Shown: positions 16,978-25,214 of the stretch, in pieces
Layout of the letters: each line of letters begins with the position of its first letter
How positions within the stretch are numbered: the stretch's first letter is position 1
Assembly: GCF_023913775.1 (NCBI RefSeq)
Contig: NZ_JAMXAX010000058.1
Coordinates: forward strand, 1-34,553
Direction: 5' to 3'
Origin: Acidovorax facilis
GTDB taxonomy: Bacteria > Pseudomonadota > Gammaproteobacteria > Burkholderiales > Burkholderiaceae_C
DNA length: 34,553 nt
Notes under the pieces: model-generated
Told to the model about the DNA's origin: nothing
The model's database searches: none
The model's input: the letters and a program-made list of their open reading frames with translations, nothing else
Position numbers and translations under genes: made by a program

Positions 16978-17478
16978 TCAGGGTTTGACGGAAGGGCGTG
17001 CGGCGCGCGGGCCGATGCCCAGCGTGCCAAAAAAGACGGCCGTGGGCGCGTCGGAAAAGTCAGGGACAAAGCGGAAGGACTGGATCCGCCCATCGGTCAC
17101 ACGGAGCACATCGCGGCCCACGATGCGTTCCACACCGGCACGGCGATACAGCTCGCTGCGCACCTCCAGCAGCGCAGACACCCGATCCCCATCCACCTCG
17201 GTGCTCAGCACAGACAAGCGGGCCTGCGGTCGAACCACCGTGGCGTCGATGTAGTGCGCCAGGCAGGTGGGGTTGTCCATGGCCGGAGTGCAGCCGGGAA
17301 AGTCCGATCGCTCCACCTCCGGCGCGATGAGCGCGCGCACGGCGGCCATGTCACCCGCGTGCACTGCGGCGATATAGCGATCAAGCACTTCGGCCGGTTG
17401 GGGGCGTGGCTGGGCCTGTGCGCTGACGCATGCCAGCAACAGACCGGCAGCAACGCACATCGTGTGGGTCGTGGTCAT
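16978..17478 (-). CDS. exported NTF2/SnoaL-like protein
   Basis: The gene encodes 166 residues. The first 22 form a signal peptide (MTTTHTMCVAAGLLLACVSAQA). The mature part looks like a SnoaL/NTF2 alpha-beta cone: a helical start (VLDRYIAAVHAGDMAAVRALIAPEVER), a mid-section with Cys-containing SDFPGCTPAMDNPTC, and closing beta strands (VSALLEVRSELY, DVLRVTDGRIQSFRFVPDF). Two cysteines about 10 residues apart could form a disulfide in the periplasm. Folds of this kind act as small isomerases or hydrolases or bind hydrophobic ligands. Lying between the RND transporter and the cytosolic enzymes, it may handle the substrate during entry. The ATG has a GAGGA site upstream. No catalytic residue can be named. 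Confidence 0.78.
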   Translation of the reverse strand: MTTTHTMCVAAGLLLACVSAQAQPRPQPAEVLDRYIAAVHAGDMAAVRALIAPEVERSDFPGCTPAMDNPTCLAHYIDATVVRPQARLSVLSTEVDGDRVSALLEVRSELYRRAGVERIVGRDVLRVTDGRIQSFRFVPDFSDAPTAVFFGTLGIGPRAARPSVKP

Positions 17479-17497
17479 GGTTCGTCCTCGTTGTCAG

Positions 17498-19897
17498 TCA
17501 ATGAGCGCCCTGCGGCACCCCGTGCACACCGCGCCCAGTCGCGCGGACGTTGGCGATGGGCGTCGCAGGCTTCAGTAAAAAGTGGGCCAGTGCGGGCAAC
17601 AACACCAGCGCCCCCAGCATGTTCCAGAGGAACATGAACGCCAGCAGCAAGCCCATGTCGGCCTGGAACTTGATCGGGCTCGCCACCCAGGTGATCACGC
17701 CCACGGCCAGCGTGACGCCTGTCAGCATCACCACCTTGCCGGTGAACAGCAGCGCGCGGTAGTACGCCTCCGACAGGCTCTTGCCCTCGCGCAGTTGCGA
17801 CAGCGTGATGGACAGGATGTAGAGCGCGTAGTCCACGCCGATGCCCACGCCCAGCGCAATCACCGGCAGTGTGGCGACCTTCACGCCCATGCCCAGCGCC
17901 ACCATCAACGCCTCGGCCAGGAAGGACGTGACCACCAGCGGCAGCACGGCCACCACCACGGCCTTCCACGAGCGGAAGGTCACAAAACACAGCACGACCA
18001 CCGCCCCGTACACCATGAGCAGCATGGTTCGCCACGCGTCCTTGACCACGATGTTGGTGGCCGCCTCAATGCCCGCAGACCCGGCGGCCAGCAGAAACTG
18101 GGTGTCTGCCGTGTTGTTGCGCTGGGCAAAGGCCTCGATGTGGCCCACGACGCGCGCCAGGGTGTCGGCCTTGTGGTCGCGCAGATAGACGTACACCGTC
18201 AACAACCCACAGGCATCGTTGTAGAGCCCACGGGGTGCGCTGGCCGTCACGGTGTTGAGCATGTCCTGGTTGGGCAAGAACTCGTACCACCGTGGGTTGC
18301 CTTCGTTGAGGCCCGACAGCACCCGGCGGTTGAGCAGAGAGAGCGAGTTGGTGCTCTCCACGCCGTTGATCTGGCGCAGCTCCCATTCGAGCGCATCGAC
18401 CTTGTTCAGCGCATCGAAGTGGGAGCACTGGCCCTCAGGCGTCTTGACCATCACCGCCAGCACGTCACTGCCCGCGCCGTAGGCTGCGTTCATGAATCCC
18501 ACATCGCGGTTGTAGCGGCTGTCTGCGCGCAACTCGGGCGCCCCCGGGTCCAGGTCGCCAATCTTGAGCTGCGTGCTGACAAGAAAGCCCCCCGCCCCCA
18601 TGACCAGCCCGGCGGCCACGGCCACCGTGGCCCAGGGCCGCTGGGTGAAGCGGTCGAGCAGAGCCCACAGCGGGTGTTTGGCTGAGCCCGCCGCATCGGC
18701 CTGTTCGGCGCGCAGGCTGCGCTCGGCAGCCACCGCACTGACGCCGGTGTAGCTCAACAAAATGGGCAACAGGATCAGGTTGGTGAAGATCAGCACCGCC
18801 ACGCCAATCGACGCGGCAATCGCCAGTTCGCGGATGACCTGGATGTCGATGACCAGCAGCACGGCAAACCCAACTGCGTCTGCCAGCAGGGCCGTCAAGC
18901 CCGCCAGGAACAGGCGCCGGAATGTGAAGCGCGCAGCCACCAGCTTGTCCACGCCCCGTCCCACGTCCTGCATGATGCCGTTCATCTTTTGCGCACCATG
19001 GCTCATGCCGATGGCAAACACCAGAAACGGCACCAGGATGGAATACGGGTCGAGTGCATACCCCAGCAAAGGCAGCAGGCCCAGCTGCCACACCACGGCC
19101 ACCAGCGACGCCAGCACCACCAGCAGCGTGGAACGGATGCAGCGCGTGTACCAGAACACCATGGCCGTGGCGATGGCTACCGCCATGGCAAAGAACACCA
19201 GCACGGCCCGCACGCCATCAATCAGGTCGCCCACGATCTTGGCAAAGCCAGTGATGTGGATAGCCACGCCTTCGGCCTCGTACTTGCCGCGCAGCGTCTC
19301 CAGCTGCCGCGACAGCAGGGCGTAGTCGAGCGACTGGCCCTGAGCATCCTTGGCCAGCAGGGGCACAAAGATCACGGTCGATGCGGCATCGCGCGCTACC
19401 GTCTGGCCGATCTCTCCGGAGCGCGCCACGTTCGCCGCGAGTTGCTGCAGCTTGGCTGACGATCCATCAAAACCATCGGGAATGACCGGCCCACCTTCCA
19501 GGCCGTCTTCGGTGACACCCACCCAGCGCGTGGTGGGGGTCCACAGCGACTTCATCCGCGCACGGTCCACACCCGGCAGCAAGAAGACCTCATCGGACAG
19601 GCGGCGCAAGGTGTCCAGGTACTGCGCGTCATAGATGTTGCCCTGGGGGCGGGCAACGGCCACGCGCACCGCATTGCCCAGGCCACTGAGTTCCGACTGG
19701 TAGGCCAGAAAATTCTGGATGTAGGGGTGGCTCGTGGGAATAGTCTTTTCAAAGCTGGCATTGAGCTGAAGCCGCGTGGCCTGCCAACCCAGCAGGGCTG
19801 TGACCAGGGCGCACAGCAACACGACTACGGCTCGGTGGTTGAACAGCGCGCGCTCGATCAACGAGCCCGAGCGGGTATCGAAGGAGGGCGCGCTCAT
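17498..19897 (-). CDS. RND/MMPL superfamily transporter
   Basis: The gene encodes 799 residues in two halves, each with one membrane helix, a large periplasmic loop and a bundle of five helices, as in MMPL/HpnN-type RND proteins. TM1 is near residues 17-36, the first loop contains HPYIQNFLAYQSELSGLGN, the first bundle runs about 235-400, the second loop about 440-620, and the last bundle to residue 780. IALGVGIGVDYALYILS resembles the proton-relay helix of the family. Relatives move hydrophobic compounds or lipids across the periplasm. The ATG at 19897 overlaps the YCF48 stop by four bases; the frame is open further upstream but antisense. It belongs to a four-gene envelope module with YCF48, DUF1329 and DUF1302. 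Confidence 0.92.
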   Translation of the reverse strand: MSAPSFDTRSGSLIERALFNHRAVVVLLCALVTALLGWQATRLQLNASFEKTIPTSHPYIQNFLAYQSELSGLGNAVRVAVARPQGNIYDAQYLDTLRRLSDEVFLLPGVDRARMKSLWTPTTRWVGVTEDGLEGGPVIPDGFDGSSAKLQQLAANVARSGEIGQTVARDAASTVIFVPLLAKDAQGQSLDYALLSRQLETLRGKYEAEGVAIHITGFAKIVGDLIDGVRAVLVFFAMAVAIATAMVFWYTRCIRSTLLVVLASLVAVVWQLGLLPLLGYALDPYSILVPFLVFAIGMSHGAQKMNGIMQDVGRGVDKLVAARFTFRRLFLAGLTALLADAVGFAVLLVIDIQVIRELAIAASIGVAVLIFTNLILLPILLSYTGVSAVAAERSLRAEQADAAGSAKHPLWALLDRFTQRPWATVAVAAGLVMGAGGFLVSTQLKIGDLDPGAPELRADSRYNRDVGFMNAAYGAGSDVLAVMVKTPEGQCSHFDALNKVDALEWELRQINGVESTNSLSLLNRRVLSGLNEGNPRWYEFLPNQDMLNTVTASAPRGLYNDACGLLTVYVYLRDHKADTLARVVGHIEAFAQRNNTADTQFLLAAGSAGIEAATNIVVKDAWRTMLLMVYGAVVVLCFVTFRSWKAVVVAVLPLVVTSFLAEALMVALGMGVKVATLPVIALGVGIGVDYALYILSITLSQLREGKSLSEAYYRALLFTGKVVMLTGVTLAVGVITWVASPIKFQADMGLLLAFMFLWNMLGALVLLPALAHFLLKPATPIANVRATGRGVHGVPQGAH

Positions 19898-20928
19898 GGC
19901 CGTGCCTTCTGTGCCACCACGGGCACCACACCGGCCACGCCCAGTGCGAGCAAGGGGCCCTCGCGCTGCGGCAGCAGCGCGGACGGCACGGGTACGGGTG
20001 CCGCGTTCAGGGGCACCAGTGCCTCGCCCTGCTGGCGCAGCACTGCGCCCGCCTGTGTGGCAAACCACAGTCCGCCATTGCCGTCGTCGGCCACGGCGGT
20101 GATCGCGCTCTGCGTGGGCGATGCCAGCTGCGACCAGGTGTTGCCCACGTCGTCCGAGCGCCAGGCGTTGCCCCGCAGGCCCGCTAGGACCACACGCCCG
20201 TTGGCGTTCAGATCGCCCGCAAACCAGCTGCCCTTGTAAGGCGATGGCAAAGCCTCAAACGTAATGCCGCCATCGCTGGAGCGGGCGAGCAGCCCCTGCT
20301 CTCCCGCCAGCAGCAGGGTATTGCCCTGGCGCCGCGCCACATACCAGTGCAGGGCCTTGGGATTGGGCAACCTGCCCATCCAGGGCGCCCAGGTCTGTCC
20401 GCCATCGGCTGTGTAGAAGGCCAAGCCATAGGCGCCCACCGCCAGCATGCGCTGGGCGTCCCACACCACCACATCCATGAAAGGCTTGTCTGGGCCATCG
20501 GCCACCAAGCGCTCTGCGTCCTGCAGCGCCTGGGGCGTGGTAGCGGCCGCCTTGGCCAGCGCGGCCAGGCGCCGGCCGTCCAGCCGCAGCGCCCAGCTGG
20601 CGCCGGCATCGGACGTAGTCAGCACCGTGCCGCCATGGCCCACGGCCACACCGTGGCGCTCGTCCGCAAAACGTACCATCGTCAGGCTCACACTGACCGG
20701 GCAGGCCGCCTGTCGCCAGGTCGCGCCCCGGTCGTCGGACAGCGCGACCACTCCGCGCTCGCCCACCGCCACCAGCCGCTGCCCTGCAGCGGCAGCTGCC
20801 AGCAGCACGGCGCGCTGAGGCGCCTTCACGCTCAGTGCAGGGCGCTGGAGTGCTTCCCCCACCTGTGCGAAGGCACAGCCCGCCCCCGCCGCAGCGATGG
20901 CTGCAGCTACATAGATCGCAATATGCAT
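19894..20928 (-). CDS. YCF48/BNR-repeat exported protein
   Basis: The gene encodes 344 residues with an N-terminal signal peptide cut near GCAFAQ. The mature chain has at least five Asp-box-like repeats (SDDRGATW, TSDAGASW, TADGGQTW, SSDGGITF, SDDVGNTW), spaced as in a beta-propeller of the YCF48/HCF136 type. In plastids such proteins assist assembly of photosystem II. In proteobacteria they sit beside MMPL/RND transporters, DUF1329 and DUF1302 genes, so a role as periplasmic adaptor or assembly factor of that system is an inference from context. GGGACGG precedes the ATG at 20928. The DUF1329 gene ends 13 bases upstream and the RND start overlaps its stop. Confidence 0.88.
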   Translation of the reverse strand: MHIAIYVAAAIAAAGAGCAFAQVGEALQRPALSVKAPQRAVLLAAAAAGQRLVAVGERGVVALSDDRGATWRQAACPVSVSLTMVRFADERHGVAVGHGGTVLTTSDAGASWALRLDGRRLAALAKAAATTPQALQDAERLVADGPDKPFMDVVVWDAQRMLAVGAYGLAFYTADGGQTWAPWMGRLPNPKALHWYVARRQGNTLLLAGEQGLLARSSDGGITFEALPSPYKGSWFAGDLNANGRVVLAGLRGNAWRSDDVGNTWSQLASPTQSAITAVADDGNGGLWFATQAGAVLRQQGEALVPLNAAPVPVPSALLPQREGPLLALGVAGVVPVVAQKARP

Positions 20929-20941
20929 GGTTCCGTCCCGC

Positions 20942-22294
20942 TCAGCGGACACCCTCGCCCGCCATGGCATCGGGCGAGAAGAAGCTGTCCGGGCGACGCG
21001 GCACGATCTTGTAGTGCTGGTTGCGCTCGTTGACCACGCCGCTGGCATACCAGGCACCAGAGATCAGATCGTTGAAGCCCCACTGCTGCTGCGGCGTGGT
21101 GGCAGGAAGGTCAGGCATCACCACCGGGTGGGACCAGATGGTCTTCCACAGCTGGCCCTTGGCATCCCAGCGGTCGCCCAGCACGGCCACCCAGGTGTCT
21201 TCGTCCACGTAGTAGCGGCTCTTGGGTGCCTGGTGGCGCTGGCCGGGCTTGAGGGTGGCCTCCACCACCCACACGCGGTGCAGCTCCCAGCGCACGTGGT
21301 CGGGGTTCAGGTGATTGGCCAATAGCACATCGCTGTCCTTGGTGGGCGTATGCAGGCGGTTGCTGTTGTAGGGGATCAGCATCTCCTGCTTGCCCACGAC
21401 CTTCCAGTCAAAGCGGTCGTTGCGCCCGGCAAAGACGTCGATTTCGTCGAAACTTGCCACGCCTGCGGTGGCAGGCGTGGGCGTGTCGCAGCAGGCATTG
21501 GGCAGCTTGCGCACGCGGCGCTGCCCCGTCAGGTACACCCACGATGCGCTCTTGTCCTGGTCCAGGTGCGACCGGCCCGTGATGGCCTCGCCCGCACGCA
21601 CCGGTGGGCCGCTGTTGACCAGGCGGATGGTCCAGTACTCGCCCGTGAACTTGTCGTGCTGGCCTTGGGCGTAGTAGGGCATCTGGAAGTCACCACGCCC
21701 CTCCACCGACAGCACGCGCTGGCCATTGGCCGTGCCCAGGTAACCCCGGAAGTCGGCCTGCCAGGCCTCTCCACGCCAGTGAAGTTCATGGTTGGCCATG
21801 ATCTCCTCGCCGGTCTTGGGGATGGGGAACGGAATGCCACCGTAGGCACCTGTGACCTTCTCGCCATCGAGCTTGGCCTGCACGGCATTCTTGGCGGTGT
21901 AGTCATACACCCACTGCGGCGCAGCGGCGGTGCGGTGCGTTTTGTACACATCGACCCGGAAGGTCTGCGGGTATTTTTTAAGCAGGGCCTGGGTGCCTTC
22001 GGTCAGCTTGCTCGCATGTTCGGCCATGTTGGCGGCGGTGACGCTGTACAGCGGCTTTTCGCCCGCGAACGGGTCGCCCCGGCGCCCGCCATTCTGGAAC
22101 CCCGCGATGGGGGTGGTGTAGCCACCACTCCACGCGGGGATGGTGCCCTCCTTGTTGCCCGCGCGCTCGGCCCCCAGGGGAGTCAGCTCGGTTTTGAGTT
22201 TGGCGGCTTCCTCCGCGCTCACGGCGGCGTGTGCAGCGCTCAGGGCCACAGACGACAGCAGGCAGGCGCCCGCGATGTGCAGGTAGTGCTTCAT
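20942..22294 (-). CDS. DUF1329 outer-membrane/periplasmic protein
   Basis: The gene encodes 450 residues, the usual DUF1329 length. A signal peptide ends near SAAHAAVS. The mature part shows family features: LGAERAGNKEGTIPAWSGG near the N-terminus, the GIPFPIPKTGEEIMANHELHWRG segment, WVYLTGQRRVRKLPN (a LolA/LolB-like half-barrel strand pair), and the C-terminal GDRWDAKGQLWKT block. The fold is related to lipoprotein-sorting LolB proteins, which suggests binding of a lipid-like ligand between membranes. It is almost always paired with DUF1302, as here (14 bases apart). The ATG at 22294 is chosen because the signal peptide starts there; the longer open frame is antisense to DUF1302. Confidence 0.92.
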   Translation of the reverse strand: MKHYLHIAGACLLSSVALSAAHAAVSAEEAAKLKTELTPLGAERAGNKEGTIPAWSGGYTTPIAGFQNGGRRGDPFAGEKPLYSVTAANMAEHASKLTEGTQALLKKYPQTFRVDVYKTHRTAAAPQWVYDYTAKNAVQAKLDGEKVTGAYGGIPFPIPKTGEEIMANHELHWRGEAWQADFRGYLGTANGQRVLSVEGRGDFQMPYYAQGQHDKFTGEYWTIRLVNSGPPVRAGEAITGRSHLDQDKSASWVYLTGQRRVRKLPNACCDTPTPATAGVASFDEIDVFAGRNDRFDWKVVGKQEMLIPYNSNRLHTPTKDSDVLLANHLNPDHVRWELHRVWVVEATLKPGQRHQAPKSRYYVDEDTWVAVLGDRWDAKGQLWKTIWSHPVVMPDLPATTPQQQWGFNDLISGAWYASGVVNERNQHYKIVPRRPDSFFSPDAMAGEGVR

Positions 22295-22308
22295 GACAGA
22301 GTTCCAGA

Positions 22309-23973
22309 TCAGAAAGTGGTGCGGACCGAGAGCGTCAGCGAGTTGCGGTCTTTGAGCGCTTGCTTGTATTGCGCGTTGTTGGCGGCATCGAGCGTGGGCG
22401 CGGCCTTGCCCAGGTAATGCACATAGTTCAGCGACACGTTCCATGTGCCCAGGTACACCCCGGCCAGACCGAGGTTGATGTCCCCGCCCTTGTCCACCCC
22501 AAACCCCGGGCCAACGGCTGACGAGGCGCCGAACGTGTAGCCCATGCCGATGGAGGGGGTGAGATCCAGGCCCGGCAGCACCTGCCGGTAGCTGGGCGAA
22601 TACACCATGCGCACGCCAGTGGCCGATTTGTCGGCATTGGGGTTGAGCATCTGCGCATTGCGTGTGACCTTGGTGCGCTGGTTCCAGGCCACCTCGCCCA
22701 CAAAGGACGCTTCGCGCGATATCCATGAAGGGCCCAGCGATGCAATCCAGGACACCTGCGCATGCGCTGTTTCGCCGACTGCGTAGCCCGGATTACTGTT
22801 GTTGTTGAGGCCCGCATTCACGCCAATGGTGGCCAGCGTGGACTGCCCAGAGCTGGCCAGGGGCGCGTTGTGGCGCACCGAGACTTCGCCCGCCAGGCCC
22901 CAGTTATCAATCGTCTTGGAGAAGCTGGCGCCATAGGCGCGCACACCCTCGTGGTACATCCAGCGGTAGCTGCTGGCCCTCAGCGCGGGGGGCAGGCCTA
23001 CCAGCACGTTGTTGATGTTGCTGGGGGTGGTGGCGTGGTATCGGATGGCATAGAAACCCAGATCGGTGTCGATGGACTCGACCCGCCAGCGCAGCTGCAA
23101 GCCGCCCTGGCCCGAGTTCTTGGCATCCAGGTCCGCCTGCCGGATGAACGTGCCCGTTGGCCCCGCATTGATGCGCTCTGCACCCGGGCCCAGCGAATCA
23201 CTGGTCGAGAGGTAGGCCCCCACGGGCATCAGCCGGGTCTTCTCCCACTCGTAGTTCACGTACGCGCCCACCGTCACGTCGGACGACAGTTGCACCTGCC
23301 CCGAGACCTTGCCAGTCGGCCGGGCCACTTCCTTGAAGGTGGAGTTGGGTACCGACAGCAGCTTGATCAGGTCCAGCGGGGCCTGGCCGCCCGCGATGCC
23401 ATTGGCGCCAAAGAACAGGCTCTCTCCCCACAACAGGGTGTGGCGGCCCAGGCGCACCGTGGCGGGCTTGTCGGCCACATCAAAGCGCCCGTACACAAAG
23501 GCGTCCAGCAGCTCGGCCTTGCGCCCCATGAGCTTGCGGGTCTCCGCCGGAAACTCGCTCGCAGGGCTGTGGTTGGACGTGGCGCTGGTGTTGTCCGTAT
23601 GGCTGTTGTAGGCCTGGTCGTACCAGGCCGCCGCACTCAGGCGCGCACCGTAGCTGGGGCCGGTCAGATCCAACTCGCTGAGCAGGTCCACGCGGTTGGA
23701 CACCACGCCGCGCTTGAAATTGTTGTTGCCGTCGTTCTGGTTGGCCGTCACGGGCAACACGGAAGACAACTCAGGCAAGGCCGTGTTGAGGCGTCCGGTG
23801 AGGCTGTATTTGACGGTGTTGTCCCAGCGCAGCTTCCAGTCGCGGTTGCCAGTGTCCAGCTCGATGGCAGAAACACAGGGGGTGACAGCCAGAGTGGCAA
23901 GGGCCAGCGTGAGGCGGCTTCTGCGGCTTTGGGCAGCACCCCGCCGCACTGCGCCTGATGGGCAGTGTTTCAT
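22309..23973 (-). CDS. DUF1302 outer-membrane protein
   Basis: The gene encodes 554 residues from the ATG at 23973. A second ATG at 23976 is only 4 bases from GGAG, while 23973 has the better 7-base spacing. A signal peptide ends near CVSAIE. The mature chain has alternating amphipathic strands and aromatic girdles and ends in a terminal Phe (SVRTTF), typical of an outer-membrane beta-barrel. Signature pieces are RWDNTVKYSL near the start and LRLGRHTLLWGESLFF-like sequence around residue 180. DUF1302 proteins are thought to be porins for hydrophobic substrates; this is family knowledge from gene context rather than direct proof. It is the first gene of the 19-kb minus-strand block, facing the divergent LysR gene. 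Confidence 0.92.
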   Translation of the reverse strand: MKHCPSGAVRRGAAQSRRSRLTLALATLAVTPCVSAIELDTGNRDWKLRWDNTVKYSLTGRLNTALPELSSVLPVTANQNDGNNNFKRGVVSNRVDLLSELDLTGPSYGARLSAAAWYDQAYNSHTDNTSATSNHSPASEFPAETRKLMGRKAELLDAFVYGRFDVADKPATVRLGRHTLLWGESLFFGANGIAGGQAPLDLIKLLSVPNSTFKEVARPTGKVSGQVQLSSDVTVGAYVNYEWEKTRLMPVGAYLSTSDSLGPGAERINAGPTGTFIRQADLDAKNSGQGGLQLRWRVESIDTDLGFYAIRYHATTPSNINNVLVGLPPALRASSYRWMYHEGVRAYGASFSKTIDNWGLAGEVSVRHNAPLASSGQSTLATIGVNAGLNNNSNPGYAVGETAHAQVSWIASLGPSWISREASFVGEVAWNQRTKVTRNAQMLNPNADKSATGVRMVYSPSYRQVLPGLDLTPSIGMGYTFGASSAVGPGFGVDKGGDINLGLAGVYLGTWNVSLNYVHYLGKAAPTLDAANNAQYKQALKDRNSLTLSVRTTF

Positions 23974-24064
23974 CATTTGTCTCCGTTCTGTTTTTTTGAG
24001 AATCTGATGACCAAAGGGGCTGGACATCGGTTCGGTGGCTACTGTAGGGAGTAAGCTCGCATTC

Positions 24065-24080
24065 GAAAAATGGATTTTTC
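24065..24080. repeat. short inverted repeat in the divergent promoter region
   Basis: GAAAAAT and ATTTTTC flank a GG pair in a perfect 7-bp dyad. It lies between the lysR operator candidate and the DUF1302 gene. It might be a second, promoter-proximal regulator site or part of the DUF1302 promoter. I see no convincing -35/-10 pair here. Confidence 0.4.
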
Positions 24081-24091
24081 AGATTCCATCA

Positions 24092-24112
24092 ATTGATATC
24101 GCGAATATCAAT
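24092..24112. promoter_or_regulatory. probable LysR-type operator
   Basis: There is a perfect 8-bp inverted repeat, ATTGATAT and ATATCAAT, around a 5-base centre. It contains the T-N11-A core expected for LysR regulators and a GAT-N9-ATC spacing like that of NodD-type sites. It lies 15 bases before the lysR ATG, in the gap shared with the DUF1302 operon. It is therefore well placed for autorepression and for activation of the catabolic block. Confidence 0.72.
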
Positions 24113-24127
24113 GTTTACCCGTAGCTC

Positions 24128-25039
24128 ATGCGATTCAACAAACTCGACCTAAACCTGCTGGTGGCGCTGGACGCGCTGCTGACCGAACGCAATATCAGCC
24201 GCGCGGGTGAGCGCATCCACCTGAGCCAGCCCGCCACCAGCAATGCGCTGGCGCGGCTGCGTACGTATTTCGACGATGAGTTGCTGGTGCCGCAGGGCCG
24301 TCAGATGGTGTTGACGCCCCGCGCCGAGGCGCTGCTGGACCCGGTGCGTGAAGTGCTGATGCGCATCGACAGCACCATCGCTGAGAAGCCCCGCTTTGAC
24401 CCCTCTACCGACACCCGGAGCTTCACGCTGCTGGTGTCAGACTTCACCACCACCGTGTTCATGCAGCCGCTGATCGAGAGGCTGTTTCACGAAGCGCCCG
24501 GGGTGCAAGTGCATCTGCGGGCGCAAAACGCCCGCCCCGTGGAACAGCTGGAGGAGTACGGGGCCGACATGCTCATCATCCCCGAGCAATATGTGTCGGC
24601 CAAACACCCGAGCATGACGCTGTTCGAGGAGACATACATGTGCGTCACCTGGACGGGCAACCCGCACATCCAAGGCCAGCTCAGCTTTGACGACTATCTG
24701 GCGGCGGGACATGTGGTGGCCGACTACTCCGGCGCGCGGCAGATCCCCGCGTTCGATGGCTGGTTTCTGGAGCGCTTTGGCGTCAAGCGCCGCATCGAAG
24801 TCACCGCGCCCACCCTCGCATCCCTGCCTAGCCTGGTGATCGGCACAGCACGCATTGCCACCGTGCACAAGCGCCTTGCTCAACGCGCGCTGCAGTACGG
24901 GCTGCCCATCCACGTATGGGAGCCCCCCCTGGAAATCCCGGTGATGCGCCAGACCCTTCAATGGCACCGCCATCGGGACAAGGACCTGGCTCTGCAGTGG
25001 TTGCGCGAGCGCGCGATCGAGGTGGCTGCGCTTATTTAG
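24128..25039 (+). CDS. LysR-type transcriptional regulator of the catabolic block
   Basis: The gene encodes 303 residues, normal for the family. The winged helix-turn-helix covers residues 4-64 (LDLNLLVALDALLTERNISRAGERIHLSQPATSNALARLR). A linker helix follows and then a periplasmic-binding-like effector domain (about 95-300). The start DLNLLVALDALL and the central SDFTTTVFMQPLIERL are typical of the NodD/LinR/NahR subgroup, whose members respond to aromatic compounds. It is divergent from the DUF1302-led block, with an 8-bp-arm palindrome 15 bases upstream, so it most likely controls that block in response to a pathway compound. No clear Shine-Dalgarno is seen before the ATG. Its TAG stop overlaps the first bases of a repeat fragment. 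Confidence 0.92.
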   Translation: MRFNKLDLNLLVALDALLTERNISRAGERIHLSQPATSNALARLRTYFDDELLVPQGRQMVLTPRAEALLDPVREVLMRIDSTIAEKPRFDPSTDTRSFTLLVSDFTTTVFMQPLIERLFHEAPGVQVHLRAQNARPVEQLEEYGADMLIIPEQYVSAKHPSMTLFEETYMCVTWTGNPHIQGQLSFDDYLAAGHVVADYSGARQIPAFDGWFLERFGVKRRIEVTAPTLASLPSLVIGTARIATVHKRLAQRALQYGLPIHVWEPPLEIPVMRQTLQWHRHRDKDLALQWLRERAIEVAALI

Positions 25040-25104
25040 AACGTGTTCAAGATTTTTTCAGGGTCGCACAAGGCCCTTGCCGGGATGGGATGCAAGGCGC
25101 AAGG
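25038..25104 (+). repeat. partial copy of the terminal region of the 268-bp element
   Basis: Starting with AGAACGTGTT, these bases match the right end of the 31651-31918 element (read on the opposite strand) at about 54 of the first 62 positions by eye. The matched part includes the TTTTCAGGG segment and the CGGGATGGGATGCAAGGCG block. Only one end is present and no second inverted end is seen before eamA. The AG of the lysR TAG stop codon belongs to the repeat. Confidence 0.8.
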
Positions 25105-25214
25105 CGCGCGAGAAATGTCTTGTTTTGATCGATATCCGGCCCATCGGTACCGGCCACCCCCAGCATGCCCACGCACAATCTCCCCATCCAGCCAGACCCT
25201 TCTACGGCCTCACC

